DNA from: Saussurea involucrata
Taxonomy: Eukaryota; Streptophyta; Magnoliopsida; Asterales; Asteraceae
DNA length: 64,000 nt
Reading direction: 5' to 3'
Assembly: GCA_033807775.1 (NCBI GenBank)
Contig: CM066313.1
Coordinates: 64,526,484 to 64,590,483 of the forward strand
A program made the translations under genes and the position numbers. The notes below the pieces were generated by a model. It made no database searches, was not told the origin of the DNA, and saw nothing but the letters and a program-made list of their open reading frames with translations. This document shows positions 1 through 10,383 of the stretch, piece after piece. Within the stretch, counting starts at the first letter, position 1. Each line of letters begins with the position of its first letter.

Positions 1-180
1 TATAAGAAAACTTAAAATTTATAAATTCTAACATGGGATGGGATGGGATGATAGAGATGAAAAGGAAGGCCCAATAGAAACTCCTGGCAAAAAAGTTACT
101 ACACCTAGTATGTGTGGGCCCAAACTTAGACATATGAAATAATTTGATCAAAGTAAGTTTTTTTTTCAAGACAAAGCTAA

Positions 181-772
181 GAGCATCCGCAGTCATGAAC
201 CTGTTTAGAGGTTTATGACTTTGCCAAATCAGCTTTCTCTCGCTGCCACATCAGCTTTTTCTTTTTTACTCATTTTATAAACCTCTCACTCCCAATTATG
301 AATCGGTTCATGATTTATATAATAAAAAACTATAATGTTGAAATTATGACAACTAAAATTCAACTTCAATATTTAGCAGTTAATTATATATTAATTTACG
401 TAGATTAAAGTAATCAATTAATTAATTTACTTAATTATTTTTAACTGATTATATATTAAAAAGTAGATAATTACACCATCTTAATAGTTTTGATTATTTA
501 AATGAAAAATGAATTTAATTATTTAAATATAAAATATATGTGAGACCATCACTTTAAAGTTTGAACCTCAAAAGAGGAACCGTTTTAATTATTTAAATGA
601 AAGTTGGATTTGATTATTTTAATATAAAATATGTATGGGATCTCACTTTGAGCCTTAAAGGAGCGGTTCCTCTGCAAGGACTGCTCCGATGAGATGCCAA
701 AAACCTCAAACTCACTCAATGGTAAACTAAAACAAATAACCGGTCCTTAGGTTGATGATGTGGCAATGAACC
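181..772. mobile_element. PIF/Harbinger-like MITE, right end degraded
   Basis: The left end starts GAGCATCCGCAG directly after a TAA (178-180), the usual end and target triplet of Tourist/PIF-type MITEs. The interior is AT-rich with no reading frame. Short words near the left end (GAACC, GCCACATCA) recur inverted close to 770, where the next MITE begins, so I place the right border there. The terminal bases of that border are lost. It is related to the neighbour at 776-1412. Confidence 0.55.
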
Positions 773-775
773 TAA

Positions 776-1412
776 GAGCATCCACAATCATGGACCTTTT
801 TAGAGGTTCATGGTTTAGCCTCATCATTTTTCTCTCACTGCCACATTAGTTTTCTCTCTCCTACACATTTTATAAACCTTTCACTCTCAATCATAGACCG
901 GTTCATAGTTTATATAATAAAAAATTATAATAATTAAAACTAGTTATTATAATACAAATAATAATTATTATAAATTATAAATAGTTAAAATTCAATTGTT
1001 ACATATAAAAATTACAATAATAAAACTCAAAATAAAATAAAATCAACAATGATAAATAAAAAATGTGGTTTTTTTATAAAATAAAAATAATAACTAATTA
1101 AATTTGACTATGTTTTATTAAATAAATTTAACAAATAATACATAACAAAAAAAGAAGCAAAGAGATGGAGTGGATACAGTTACAATAATGAAGCAAAGAG
1201 ATGGAGTGGATAAGTTACAATAAAATAAAAATAATAACTAATTCAATTATTTACCATTAAAAAGGTTAAATAAATGCAACCTTTTGATGGCATGGACCGC
1301 TCCATGCAGATGGAGCGGTTTGCCATGTCATTCCTTCCCCAATGGTATTTTTTTTATGGAGAGGTTTATGGAGGTCCACCGTGGAGGTAAGAACCTCCCA
1401 TTGTGGATGCTC
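776..1412. mobile_element. PIF/Harbinger-like MITE with TAA target duplication
   Basis: The element starts GAGCATCCACAAT and ends ATTGTGGATGCTC, a clean terminal inverted repeat, with TAA on both sides (773-775 and 1413-1415). This is the standard signature of PIF/Harbinger MITEs, which would be moved by a transposase encoded elsewhere. The 637-bp interior is AT-rich and non-coding, with a short direct repeat (AAGCAAAGAGATGGAGTGGATA) near 1154-1210. Confidence 0.8.
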
Positions 1413-1415
1413 TAA

Positions 1416-3361
1416 GGCCTAACCCAAAAAGATCTGAAAAAAGCTCGATCGTGTCCATTTTCATCTCCTATCAACCTGCAAATTTTTTCTCACTTATTTT
1501 GCTTTTTTAACAATAACGAAGTCAGAAAGCAAAACATATCCACATTTAAAATCCGTTCTAGCATGCCATCAGTTACAAAGGCATTAAAACAAAAGAATAA
1601 GTTAGTCTTGGAGAATGGTTTTAATTCACACAACTCAAATTTCTGCAACTCTACAAACAAGTGGGTTTAACGTATATGTCTCAATGTGTGTTTTAGTTGT
1701 AATAGGTCGTAGAGAGAGAGAGAGAGAGAAGTTGCAGGTCTTCTCCAGGCTAGCGGTAAGTTCATGTGTGTGTTAATATAAAAAGGAGTAAGAGAAGCTG
1801 ATGGTCATTGAAGGAGGAATACAAAGTTGAAGATCGGGTTACAATGCAGACGAAAACAAACGATGGTCGGAGGATACATGAGAGACAGTGACCGGGGAAA
1901 GGTCGACTGGAATCATGGACTGTCCTTTTAACCCAAAAGCTATGGTTATTGGGATTTTTTTTTGCAAAAACAGAGAGGACCGAAAGAAAGGCAACGGTGT
2001 TTGGTGAAGTAGAATGGCGAAGAGATGTCGGGTTGAAAACGAAGATGGAAAGAGTGAGGTGGTCGAAGTTGGTTTGTCGGTGGTGTGTTAACGAAGATGC
2101 ACGAAGGAATATGAGTCGTTGAGGGTAGAAGGGTGTCTAGTCGCTCTGTGTAAAGAGGAAGGTTGTTCATCGGAGTAGAACGGTGGAGATGGTGGTGGCT
2201 TGGGACGTGTCTCCGACAGGAAGTCTGTGAATTTTTATTGTGTCTATATATATACTAGTTGGATGCCCGCCAATGCGGCGGGATGCATTTCTATTGTGAA
2301 GACAAAAACTTAAAACATATGAGAATTTATAAGATTTTCAAATACCGTCATCATGCAAAAAGGCAAGAAATATTTAGAATAATGGCTAGTAAAATGGAGA
2401 CGGCACAACATTTCTTTGATCCAACCCATTGAATTTTTTACATGCATTCCATTGGATTTTTTATGCTAGTAGTGGTTCGTTTCACCAATGCATTCCAATA
2501 AGTTTTTGCATACTAAATTTGCTAAATTTGAGCCACTTCCTGAAGAAGCTACCACTGTTATAATTGTGTGGCCTCAAATTCATTTTTGTGTGGCCTCATA
2601 AAGCTTCATGTCCTTAACAGCAGCATGGACTGCATGCTGATATGATACATCTCCCACTAATAATATTTGCTTCTAGAAGCGATTGAAGCAAATGGTTTTT
2701 TATTGTTTAGCCAAAGAACTGTAGAGTGTATTGGATTATCAATTTATAAAATATTTTAATAATATAATTAATAATTGAATTGTTATAATAGAGTAATTGT
2801 TGGAGGTATAACATAGCCGTTGAATATCCTCTAAGGTGGAAAAAGTTATAACATAGTCGTTGAATATGCTCTAAGGTGGCGTTTGTTTTTTAAGAGATGC
2901 TAAAGTTTGATCTCATTTCACTTCTAATTGATAAGAGGCGGTGCTAAAGTCTGGAATCTGAATTAATAAGACTATTTTTTTGGAAACTGATTAGTGTATG
3001 AATTTATGTATGTTTTCTATTTTATCCAATCAAAAAATTATAGTGTTAAATTTTTATATATAAATTAATACAGTCTCACACATTTATTCAACTTTATTAT
3101 GAAATTTACATCTGAATTCTAAAATTAGCATTCATTTAAATGAAAATGATCGATTCAGAGAGACGATGATCGATTTGGTAAGGATCGATTGAGATAAATG
3201 ATCGATTAAGGTTAATCGATTGAAAGAGGTGATGATCGATTTGGTAGGGATCAATTAAGAAACAACATTGTTGAGGGTTCGAGATAATGGTGTGGTGCCT
3301 TCAATATCTTCCACCTTCTCTATCAAATCAGAACTACAAAAAGTAATATTATAGTATCAGA
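1416..3361. other. Non-coding stretch with short repeats
   Basis: I see no convincing gene. The stretch holds a (GA)n tract near 1711-1729, a hairpin CCCGCCAATGCGGCGGG near 2266-2282 next to TATATATACTAGT, a 32-bp direct repeat (about 2809-2840 and 2849-2880) and a cluster of GATCGATT-type words (about 3148-3250). An open frame at 1946-2170 (minus) has no recognisable protein features. Confidence 0.5.
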
Positions 3362-3485
3362 TGAGAGAGAGAGAGAGAGAGTAAGGGAAGGGGGTTGGGG
3401 TTTCCGACAGCAACGATACCGGTATAGTGACAAGAATCTGGATCTAGATACTGATGCAACCATCAAACAAATTCAATCAACATTT

Positions 3486-5353
3486 ATGTTTTTCAACTTC
3501 CCAGCAGGATGGGAACCGATTCACTTGTGGCGACTATTCAGAAGATACGGCGAAGTGACAGATGTATACATGGTGAAAAAGAAATTGAGGAACGGGAAGG
3601 ACTTCGGGTTCGTGAGACTTAGAATGCACGGCGGTGAAAAGGAGATGGAAAGTAGACTGAACATAATCTGGATCGGATCCTTTAAACTGAGTGCTTTCTT
3701 GGCAAATAAATCGAATAGGAGGACAGAAGAGGGAGAAAAGAGCACAAATAAAACAAGAACGGAGAAAGGAAACCAACAAAGTAGGATCTGTAACAATAAC
3801 CGATCGTATGCAGAGGTAGTGAAAGAAGGAATGAAAGTAGGAAAGAATTCAGAGAAACAAAAGGAGAATACATCGGAGGAAATAGTGGGTTCATGGGAAC
3901 CGGATGAAGAAAATAAAAAATTTATATCAAAATGCTTACTGGGTAATGTAACCTCTTTAGATAACCTGGAAACAGTAAAACAGACATGTCAGTCGGAGAT
4001 CTTGGAGGGATGCGTGATGATGCAACTAGGGGGAGGAATATTTTACTGAAATTCGAAAAGGAGGAAGCAAAGACGGGAATACTTGGCAACAAATCGCATA
4101 AGCTTCACTATTGGGTCAGGAATTTGAGGAAGTGGACAGAAGGTTATTGTTCTTCGGATAGGATGATCTGGGTAAAGATTTCAGGAGTACCCTTACATGC
4201 TTGGAAGGAAGAGACATTCAGATAAATCACAAAAAAATGGGGTTCATCGATTAAAACAAGGAACTGTGTACTACAGGAGAGTAGGAACTTTGCATATGGG
4301 AAAGTATTGATTAGTTCGTCAATCATGACGACAATTGATGAGGTCCGAAGTATGAGGGTTGGAAATCTGTATTATATGATCAAAATCGTAGAAGAGGATA
4401 GCAGCTTTCAGAAATCAATTGAGGATGAAACCAAAATAGATGAAGTTGGGAGCGAGGAATCTGATAACGAAACCTCAATCCCATCTGAGTGGACGGAGGA
4501 CGACAACGATATGGGTAGCGAGTGGGTGCTGGAAGAAACGTGGGAGGGTAACCTGGATGCAGAAGGGGAAGAGAGAAAAGGATAGACAAACGAAAACCTT
4601 CAACCGGAAAAACGTACCGGAGAAACGGTGTCGGAACCGGAGATGAGGGAAGGAAAATGGCATTGGTCGGCAGAAGGAGTCGAAGAGGCTCAATCATTGA
4701 ATGGGGCGGCTGGGAATGCTAATTTCAAGGAAGATGGAGCAATTAATGTAGAGAGCCTGGGAAAAAGTAACGAGAACAAAGACAAAGGTGAAAAAATTGG
4801 GAGTGATGGGGATGTGTCTAGGGCCGAAGGGTCTTGGGTTTTGGTGGATGAAATGTAAATTGGGCCAGATGTTATGTATGGGCCTTGGATCATTGGTAGG
4901 AAAGTAAAACAAGTCAGTCGCACTTTTGATGGAGAGGGCCCAAATGCTGGATTAAAAAAAAGGAAAGGTGGACCCAAGGAATCTGGTGGAAATCAAGTCC
5001 AAGATAAAAATGACGATAATTCCCAAAACACACGGTTAAATCATCCCCAAAATGAAGTCGGAAAATCGAATACAGAAAGAACCTCAGGAACAAAGGAGGC
5101 GACGATGGAGATAGGAAAAAAAGGACTCAAGATGTCAAAAACGGAAAACGTGGGATGGGGAAGAGGTAAGGTAAGCTTCCATCTGCTAAAACAGATGGCA
5201 AGAAATGGCGGCCAAAAAATCTCAAGTAAGAAGATAGGAAGATCGAAGGAGGAAAGAGATCAGACTAAATCGTACTTAAGAAACGGAAATAAAGACAAAA
5301 GAGCAATGAAGGAAGCAATCTCCAATGAACTACGAAGTAGGGGAAGTACATGA
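3486..5353 (+). pseudogene. LINE ORF1 (RRM-type nucleic-acid-binding protein), broken
   Basis: In plant LINEs ORF1 encodes the RNA-binding protein of the retrotransposition particle. The first 60 or so residues look like an RRM: an N-terminal FFNFPAGW strand, LFRRYGEVTDVYM, then an RNP1-like KDFGFVRL. Near 4010 the frame shifts; in the new frame a WVKISGVPLHAW stretch follows, typical of the conserved region after the RRM in plant LINE ORF1 (DUF4283-like). The rest is a polar, acidic and lysine-rich tail to 5353, as usual for this protein. In-frame stops lie near 4223, 4583 and 4856. It is not functional as it stands. Identification as LINE ORF1 is firm; exact borders are not. Confidence 0.75.
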
Positions 5354-5475
5354 TATGAGGGAATTCGGCGAACAGGTCGGCGTGCGGTGGAAAAGTCAAT
5401 CGGATGCCGAAAACGGCACTGGAAAGTAGCAGCGGAGCAATAATCGGGTACGTGGTCGCTAAATTTTGTTAAAAG

Positions 5476-6690
5476 ATGAAAATAATTTCGATAAATACGA
5501 GAGGTCTAGGATGTGAGGAAAAAAGGAGATGGGTCAGGGAAATTTGCATGAAATCCAATAATTAAAACACAAAAAATGGATGGATCATCAATTCAATTAT
5601 TTATGGGATAGTGACGACGTAGATTACCAACAAAAAAAAGCTACACGCAATTCGGGTGGACTAATTCTCTTATGGGATAGGAACCAATTTGAGAGTGAAT
5701 TTGTTTTAGAGGAGAACAACTATATAGTCTTGATTGGAAGATGGAAAGAAATTGATGGCCTAGTGGGTGTGGTGAACGTATACGGGCCAAGGGAGATGAG
5801 AGAGAGATTGGCGGTATGGATTCAACTCGAACAATTATTGGCAAGGGAGGACGTAAAGTGGGTGTGCTTTGGAGACTTCAATGAAGTAAGGGGATCCCAT
5901 GAAAGACTAAACACCACTGTTAACATAAGGGGCTCAAAATGCTTTAACGAATTTATTGGGAAGTGCAACCTTCTTGATATTCCAATGAGGGACATAAAAT
6001 ATACCCGGATTAGTGATGACGGTATGAAGTTCGCAAAATTGGACAGGTTTCTGGCAACGAATGGCTTTTGTATGAGTTGGAAATCTCTCGGGGTGGTGGC
6101 TTTGGAGCGTAGGTGCTCAGATCACGCGTCGATCATGCTTTAGGTGAAGAAACTTAAGGAGGAGACGAGGAAAAAAGAAATTGAGGCGGAAGAAGAAATG
6201 GTGGAGGAAGCTGCACGAAAAGAATGGATTGAAACAAGGGAAAAATGGCTAGAGTTAGAAAAACAACGGTTCGAAATGACATAACAAAAGGCAAAACTGC
6301 GTTGGATGGTGAGAGGAGATGAAAACACGAAAATCTTTCATGCAACGGTAAAATACTGCGAAAGAAAAAATTAGATTAAGGGGATGGTGGTGGATTCGAC
6401 TTGGTCTGAAGATCCCGAAAAAATAATGAAACATGTGCATGATTATTTTAAAGAAAAATTCGAGTCAAGGAATGGAGTCGGACCTTCAATCGTAAGTTCT
6501 AAATTCAAAAAATTGAAGAAGGAAGAGGCGGAGGGGCTGGAAAAACCTTTTACAGAGGAAGAAACGTCGGAGGCAATAAAAGAGTGCGGAAACGATAAAG
6601 CGTCGGGTCGAATGGATTCTCATTTGGATTCGTGAAGAGATTATGGGAGACAATAAAGAAAGAACTCATGGACGCGTTTAGATGGTTTAT
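5476..6690 (+). pseudogene. LINE ORF2 remnant: endonuclease and pre-RT linker
   Basis: ORF2 starts MKIISINTRGLG at 5476, the usual opening of plant LINE endonucleases (catalytic Asn in the first strand). About 25 codons later there is a stop and a frame change; the stretch that normally carries the QETK glutamate is missing or scrambled. The frame at 5580-6143 keeps the other active-site motifs: VCFGDFNEV near residue 99 and SDHASI at the end. From 6146 the linker continues with further stops and then RWMVRGDENTKIFHA, the conserved segment between endonuclease and RT. The match ends with FGFVKRLWETIKKEL (another frame shift) near 6690, and the RT core is absent. Confidence 0.8.
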
Positions 6691-7107
6691 TTTACTTGTT
6701 GCTATAGCCTTTTGGGGTTATATTTCATCCACACCACTGCTTAATGGCCAAACTTTGGGGCAAAAGAAATCAAAATTACTTGCCAAGCATAAAAAGCATA
6801 TAAAAAGCATAAACTAGATTTTCTCATTATCAATATATACAATGCTATTGATTAAAATAATGTTGACATGCAGAATGAAAACTTGATGAAGGATTGAAAG
6901 TTCACCAAGCTGAATGATCAACTTCATGATGAAAGGTCTGTAAATGAAGTCATGAACAAGAAAATACTCCATGCTTTGGTAGAACTCAAGTTTAAAAAGA
7001 TCCCTCTTCATGTCTACTCTAAATTATCATAAAGAGTAACCGAGATAATCCGTTTTCAAGTCATACAACAAAAATACTTGCCATGGATACACTTTTAATG
7101 ATACATC
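6691..7107. other. Left flank and target site of the gypsy insertion
   Basis: The sequence between the LINE break and the gypsy element has short lysine-rich open stretches on the plus strand with many stops. It may be a worn-out gag-like sequence that continues at 19187, on the other side of the insertion, but I cannot prove this. The last five bases (7103-7107, ACATC) are the left copy of the target duplication. Confidence 0.45.
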
Positions 7108-8454
7108 TGATAATGTCGGTTTTCGACATTATTTTAACTATCGAATCGAGTGATTGTTGGGTGTTTTCAAGTAAATTAGTGACTTTTACTGATGAGTTTC
7201 ATGAGATGTACAGTTATTCAGATTGGAGGAGAAATGAAGAGAATCGCGAATATTTTCCGAAGAAAGAGCTCGAAATCTGGAAAAAGACGAAGTTTGAGAA
7301 AAATGAGGCCGACGCGACCTATGGCGCGACCCAGATGGCGCCGTGTTGCGCACGGCGATTTGAGAAGTGGATTCCAGAGGGTGGCGCGCCTTATGGCGCG
7401 ACCCAGCTAGCGCAGTGATGCGCGCGGTTTCCAAAGCCCGTGTTGTCCAGATTGTGGCGCGACCTTGGCACGACCCAAATAGCGCGGGATCTAGCGCCAA
7501 CTGCCAGATATGTTTTAAATCCCTACTTTCTCATTTTTAGGGTTATCAGTTAGACTAAGGGGCGGCTGCAAGTCAGGAGGTGATTTTTGGGAGCAGATAG
7601 AGAGCGCGAATACAGTGGTGACGAGAGATCGATTGAAAGGGGACGACGATTGAGTACGTGATAGTGGAAGGGATTCTTCTCAGGGAGTTATTTATCTTTT
7701 TCTGTAGAACTTCTCAAACGTGGTTTCATTTACTTCTTTTGTAATCTTTCAGTTTCTTTTACACACCCCCAACATGAGCTAAACTCCATGTTGGGGGTTG
7801 GATGATGAATGATTCATAGATGTAGATTTTGAACGATTTGTATTTTGGTTTTAATAGATGGATGACGCCTTTGAAATTTTGCTTAATGCTTTTAACCAAC
7901 TGATCACTTGTTAAATGATTAGATAATTCTTGAGTTGTTCGATAGAAATCTCAAGATTGTGGTCAATTCCAATAGCCACCGAGAGGAATTGGATAGAGAT
8001 ATACCAATTCCTTCGGTGTTGTGCTTTAAACCATTCCCTTTAACTTAACCCAATTGTGAGATCGAAAGATAAGCAACTTTAATTGAGTTAATTCTCGGTG
8101 CAGCTTGAAAAAGTGTAACGAGTTCAGGTTTTACAAGTCATCAATCGTTTTAACCAGTTATAAATCACTTCGAAGTCTCATTAATTGAAGTCATTCGGAT
8201 TCCAATCCTCCATCCTCTCTCTTAGTACTACTACCAAATACTTTCCTTACTTTTATACGCTTTACTATTCAAGATATTTCAACAATCAAACCAAATCAAT
8301 TTTCGACCGCTTAGTTAATAGTTAATAGTTAATACAGTAATTGCGGTACTTAACACCTAGTTCCTTTAGGTTCGATACTCGTACTTCCGTACGTACTACT
8401 TGAGACGACACCGTACACTTGCGGTTAGTCAAGGGGGTGTAAACCCGCCTATCA
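7108..8454 (+). repeat. 5' LTR of the Athila-type element
   Basis: It begins TGATAATGTCGG and ends GCCTATCA. A GC-rich block with repeated GGCGCGACC and GCGCG words (about 7305-7490) sits in the presumed U3, followed by a T-rich stretch and a long R/U5. An inverted pair, CCCCCAACATG and CATGTTGGGGG (7767-7799), could form a hairpin. Open frames here on both strands are mirrored in the other LTR and are not genes. Confidence 0.93.
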
Positions 8455-8459
8455 AGTTT

Positions 8460-8477
8460 TGGCGTCGTTGCCGGGGA
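8460..8477 (+). promoter_or_regulatory. Primer binding site, tRNA-Asp
   Basis: TGGCGTCGTTGCCGGGGA lies five bases after the LTR end. It is complementary to the 3' end of plant tRNA-Asp except for one T where C is expected. Athila elements typically use tRNA-Asp to prime minus-strand synthesis. Confidence 0.9.
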
Positions 8478-8634
8478 ACTTGTTTTGTGTTAATATCACT
8501 ACCAGCTGTAGGAATTATTATATTGAGCATTTTTTTATTTTTTTTATTCACGATTTTGATCCAATTTTCTTGCTACTCCATTGGTACGAGTTCTAACTTG
8601 TAATTTATTCTATACTGCAGATCACTTCTAGTTT

Positions 8635-10383
8635 ATGCTAAGGAGGAGTTCCTCTGGTGAACTCGAACCATTTGATCCTGAGATCGAGAGGACTGCAAGA
8701 GAACTAAGGAGACAGGCTAGACTCAGACATCAGCAAGAAATGGAGCACGCCGTCAATTGGGAGAACAATGATGATCAAGAAAGGCCGATCAACTTTGAGA
8801 ACCCTGGTAACAACGAGATTCCTGTGAACAACAATGAAATACCCGTCAATCAGAATCTCAACAACAATAATCTCAACAACAACAATGGTAACAACGAGAT
8901 TCCGGTGAACCACGAGATTCCGGTGAACAACAATGAAATACTAGTTAATCAGAATCTCAACAACAACAATCACAACATCTGGAATCCCAACAACCGAGTA
9001 CAACCACCAAGGGTTCCTATAAGGAAATTTGCCAACCCGAACATGGGGGCCGCACAGAGAGGGCCATATGTTCCTCCGATCGCAGCGAACAACTTCAAAA
9101 TCAAGACTGGCACCATTCAAATGGTGTAAGCAAACATGTTCGGAGGAGCAGCAACTGAAGACCCACACAGCCACTTGAGAACATTCGAGAAGATCTGCAA
9201 CACCTTCAAGGTGAATGGAGTTCACCCGGATACAATCAAACTCTGACTTTTTCCGTTTTCACTGAGGGGTCGGGCTATTGAATGGGAAGAGGGTCTACCA
9301 ATCGGGCAGATTCGCACGTGGAACGAGATGGTGACTGCGTTTCTGAATAAATTCTTTCCACCGGGTCGAACAGCCCAACTGTTGTCAGACATCACCCACT
9401 TTTCTCAATGGGATCAGGAGTCACTGTACGAAGCTTGGGAGCGGTACAAGGGGATGCTTAAAAAATGCCCCCACCATGGTTTGCAAGAATGGATGGTCAT
9501 CCAAACTTTCTTTGGAGGACTGCATCCACAGTATAAGAATGACCTCACAGCCGCTGCGGGTGGTGCTTTGATGAATAAGTCGTACGAAGACGCATATGAG
9601 CTGATAGAGAATTTAGCTGACCATAGCTATGCTACACCTCGGGCAGCCACTAGAAGGGTGGCAAGCGTGCAAGAAACTGACGAGCTGAAGGCTATCAAAG
9701 CACAGTTGGCAGCTATTACAAATCAACTGAAAGGGACGGCGATTCAACCGTCATTCCAAGGAGATATGGGTTGCCAAGATCCATTTGGTTCATCTCAAGA
9801 AATGCCTCCCCCGGAACAAGTGCAGTTTTTGCAGAACCGCAACAACCGGCCGAGGAACGATCCGTTCTCTAATACTTATAACGAGGGATGGAAACGACAT
9901 CCCAATTTCTCGTAGAGCCAACCCCAGAATGCACCGAAAGAGACGATGTTCCAGCAGCAACAAAACCAATTCGGTAATAATTCTAACTCTTCTACTCAAT
10001 CTTCTAATGTTTATCGTCCTCCAGGTTACATCCAAAGAAGACAAGAAGAGGGGCAAGGAGGAGAGAAGAAGTCCAGATTGGAGGAGATGTTGATGAAGTT
10101 TGTTTCAAATATGGACAATGCGGTTGGAGAGTTGACATCATCCGTTGGGACACTGACAAGTTCGGTCAGAACGATAAGAACTGCGACGGATCAGAATACC
10201 GCATCGATCCGGATTCTTGAAGGACAAATGGGGAAGATGGCAGATGTGTTAGCTATTCGGAGTCAAGGCACATTCCCGAGCCAACCCGATAAGAAGACAA
10301 GAGAGTATTGAAAGGCAGTCCAGCTGAGGAGCGGAAAAGAGTTAGCCAAAGACCCACGTACGGAGTTATTGAAGATGTTTTGG
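8635..10383 (+). pseudogene. gag of the Athila-type element, with in-frame stops
   Basis: Gag would form the virus-like particle. The frame starts MLRRSSSGELEPFDPEIERTA, has an Asn-rich repeat region (NNNEIPVN units, residues about 60-125), and then the retrotransposon gag domain (TEDPHSHLRTFEKICN, FPFSLRGRAIEWE, MVTAFLNKFFPPGRTAQL, ESLYEAWERYKGMLKKCPHHG). One frame runs to KAVQLRSGKELAKD, the usual Athila gag-protease junction. It is broken by stops at 9127 (CAA to TAA is the simplest cause), 9244 (CGA to TGA), 9913 (TGG to TAG) and 10309. The first three fit C-to-T or G-to-A transitions, as expected for methylated, silenced DNA. The ATG at 8635 is the first in the frame. Confidence 0.88.

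Larger units (their letters stand above)
3362..6690 (+). mobile_element. LINE (non-LTR retrotransposon), decayed and lacking RT
   Basis: ORF1 with an RRM-like domain is followed by an endonuclease of the APE/EEP type and then the linker that normally leads into the reverse transcriptase, all on the plus strand. The LINE sequence stops near 6690, at the beginning of the RT domain; no RT, RNase H or poly-A tail follows. LINE copies usually lose their 5' part, so loss of the 3' part points to a later deletion or rearrangement. The 5' border is approximate, placed at a GA-rich tract before ORF1. Confidence 0.8.

Noticed and set aside
7186..7500. Minus-strand frame of 104 codons, repeated at 17918-18232
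   Set aside because: Both copies lie in the LTRs, in the GC-rich promoter block; no protein features.
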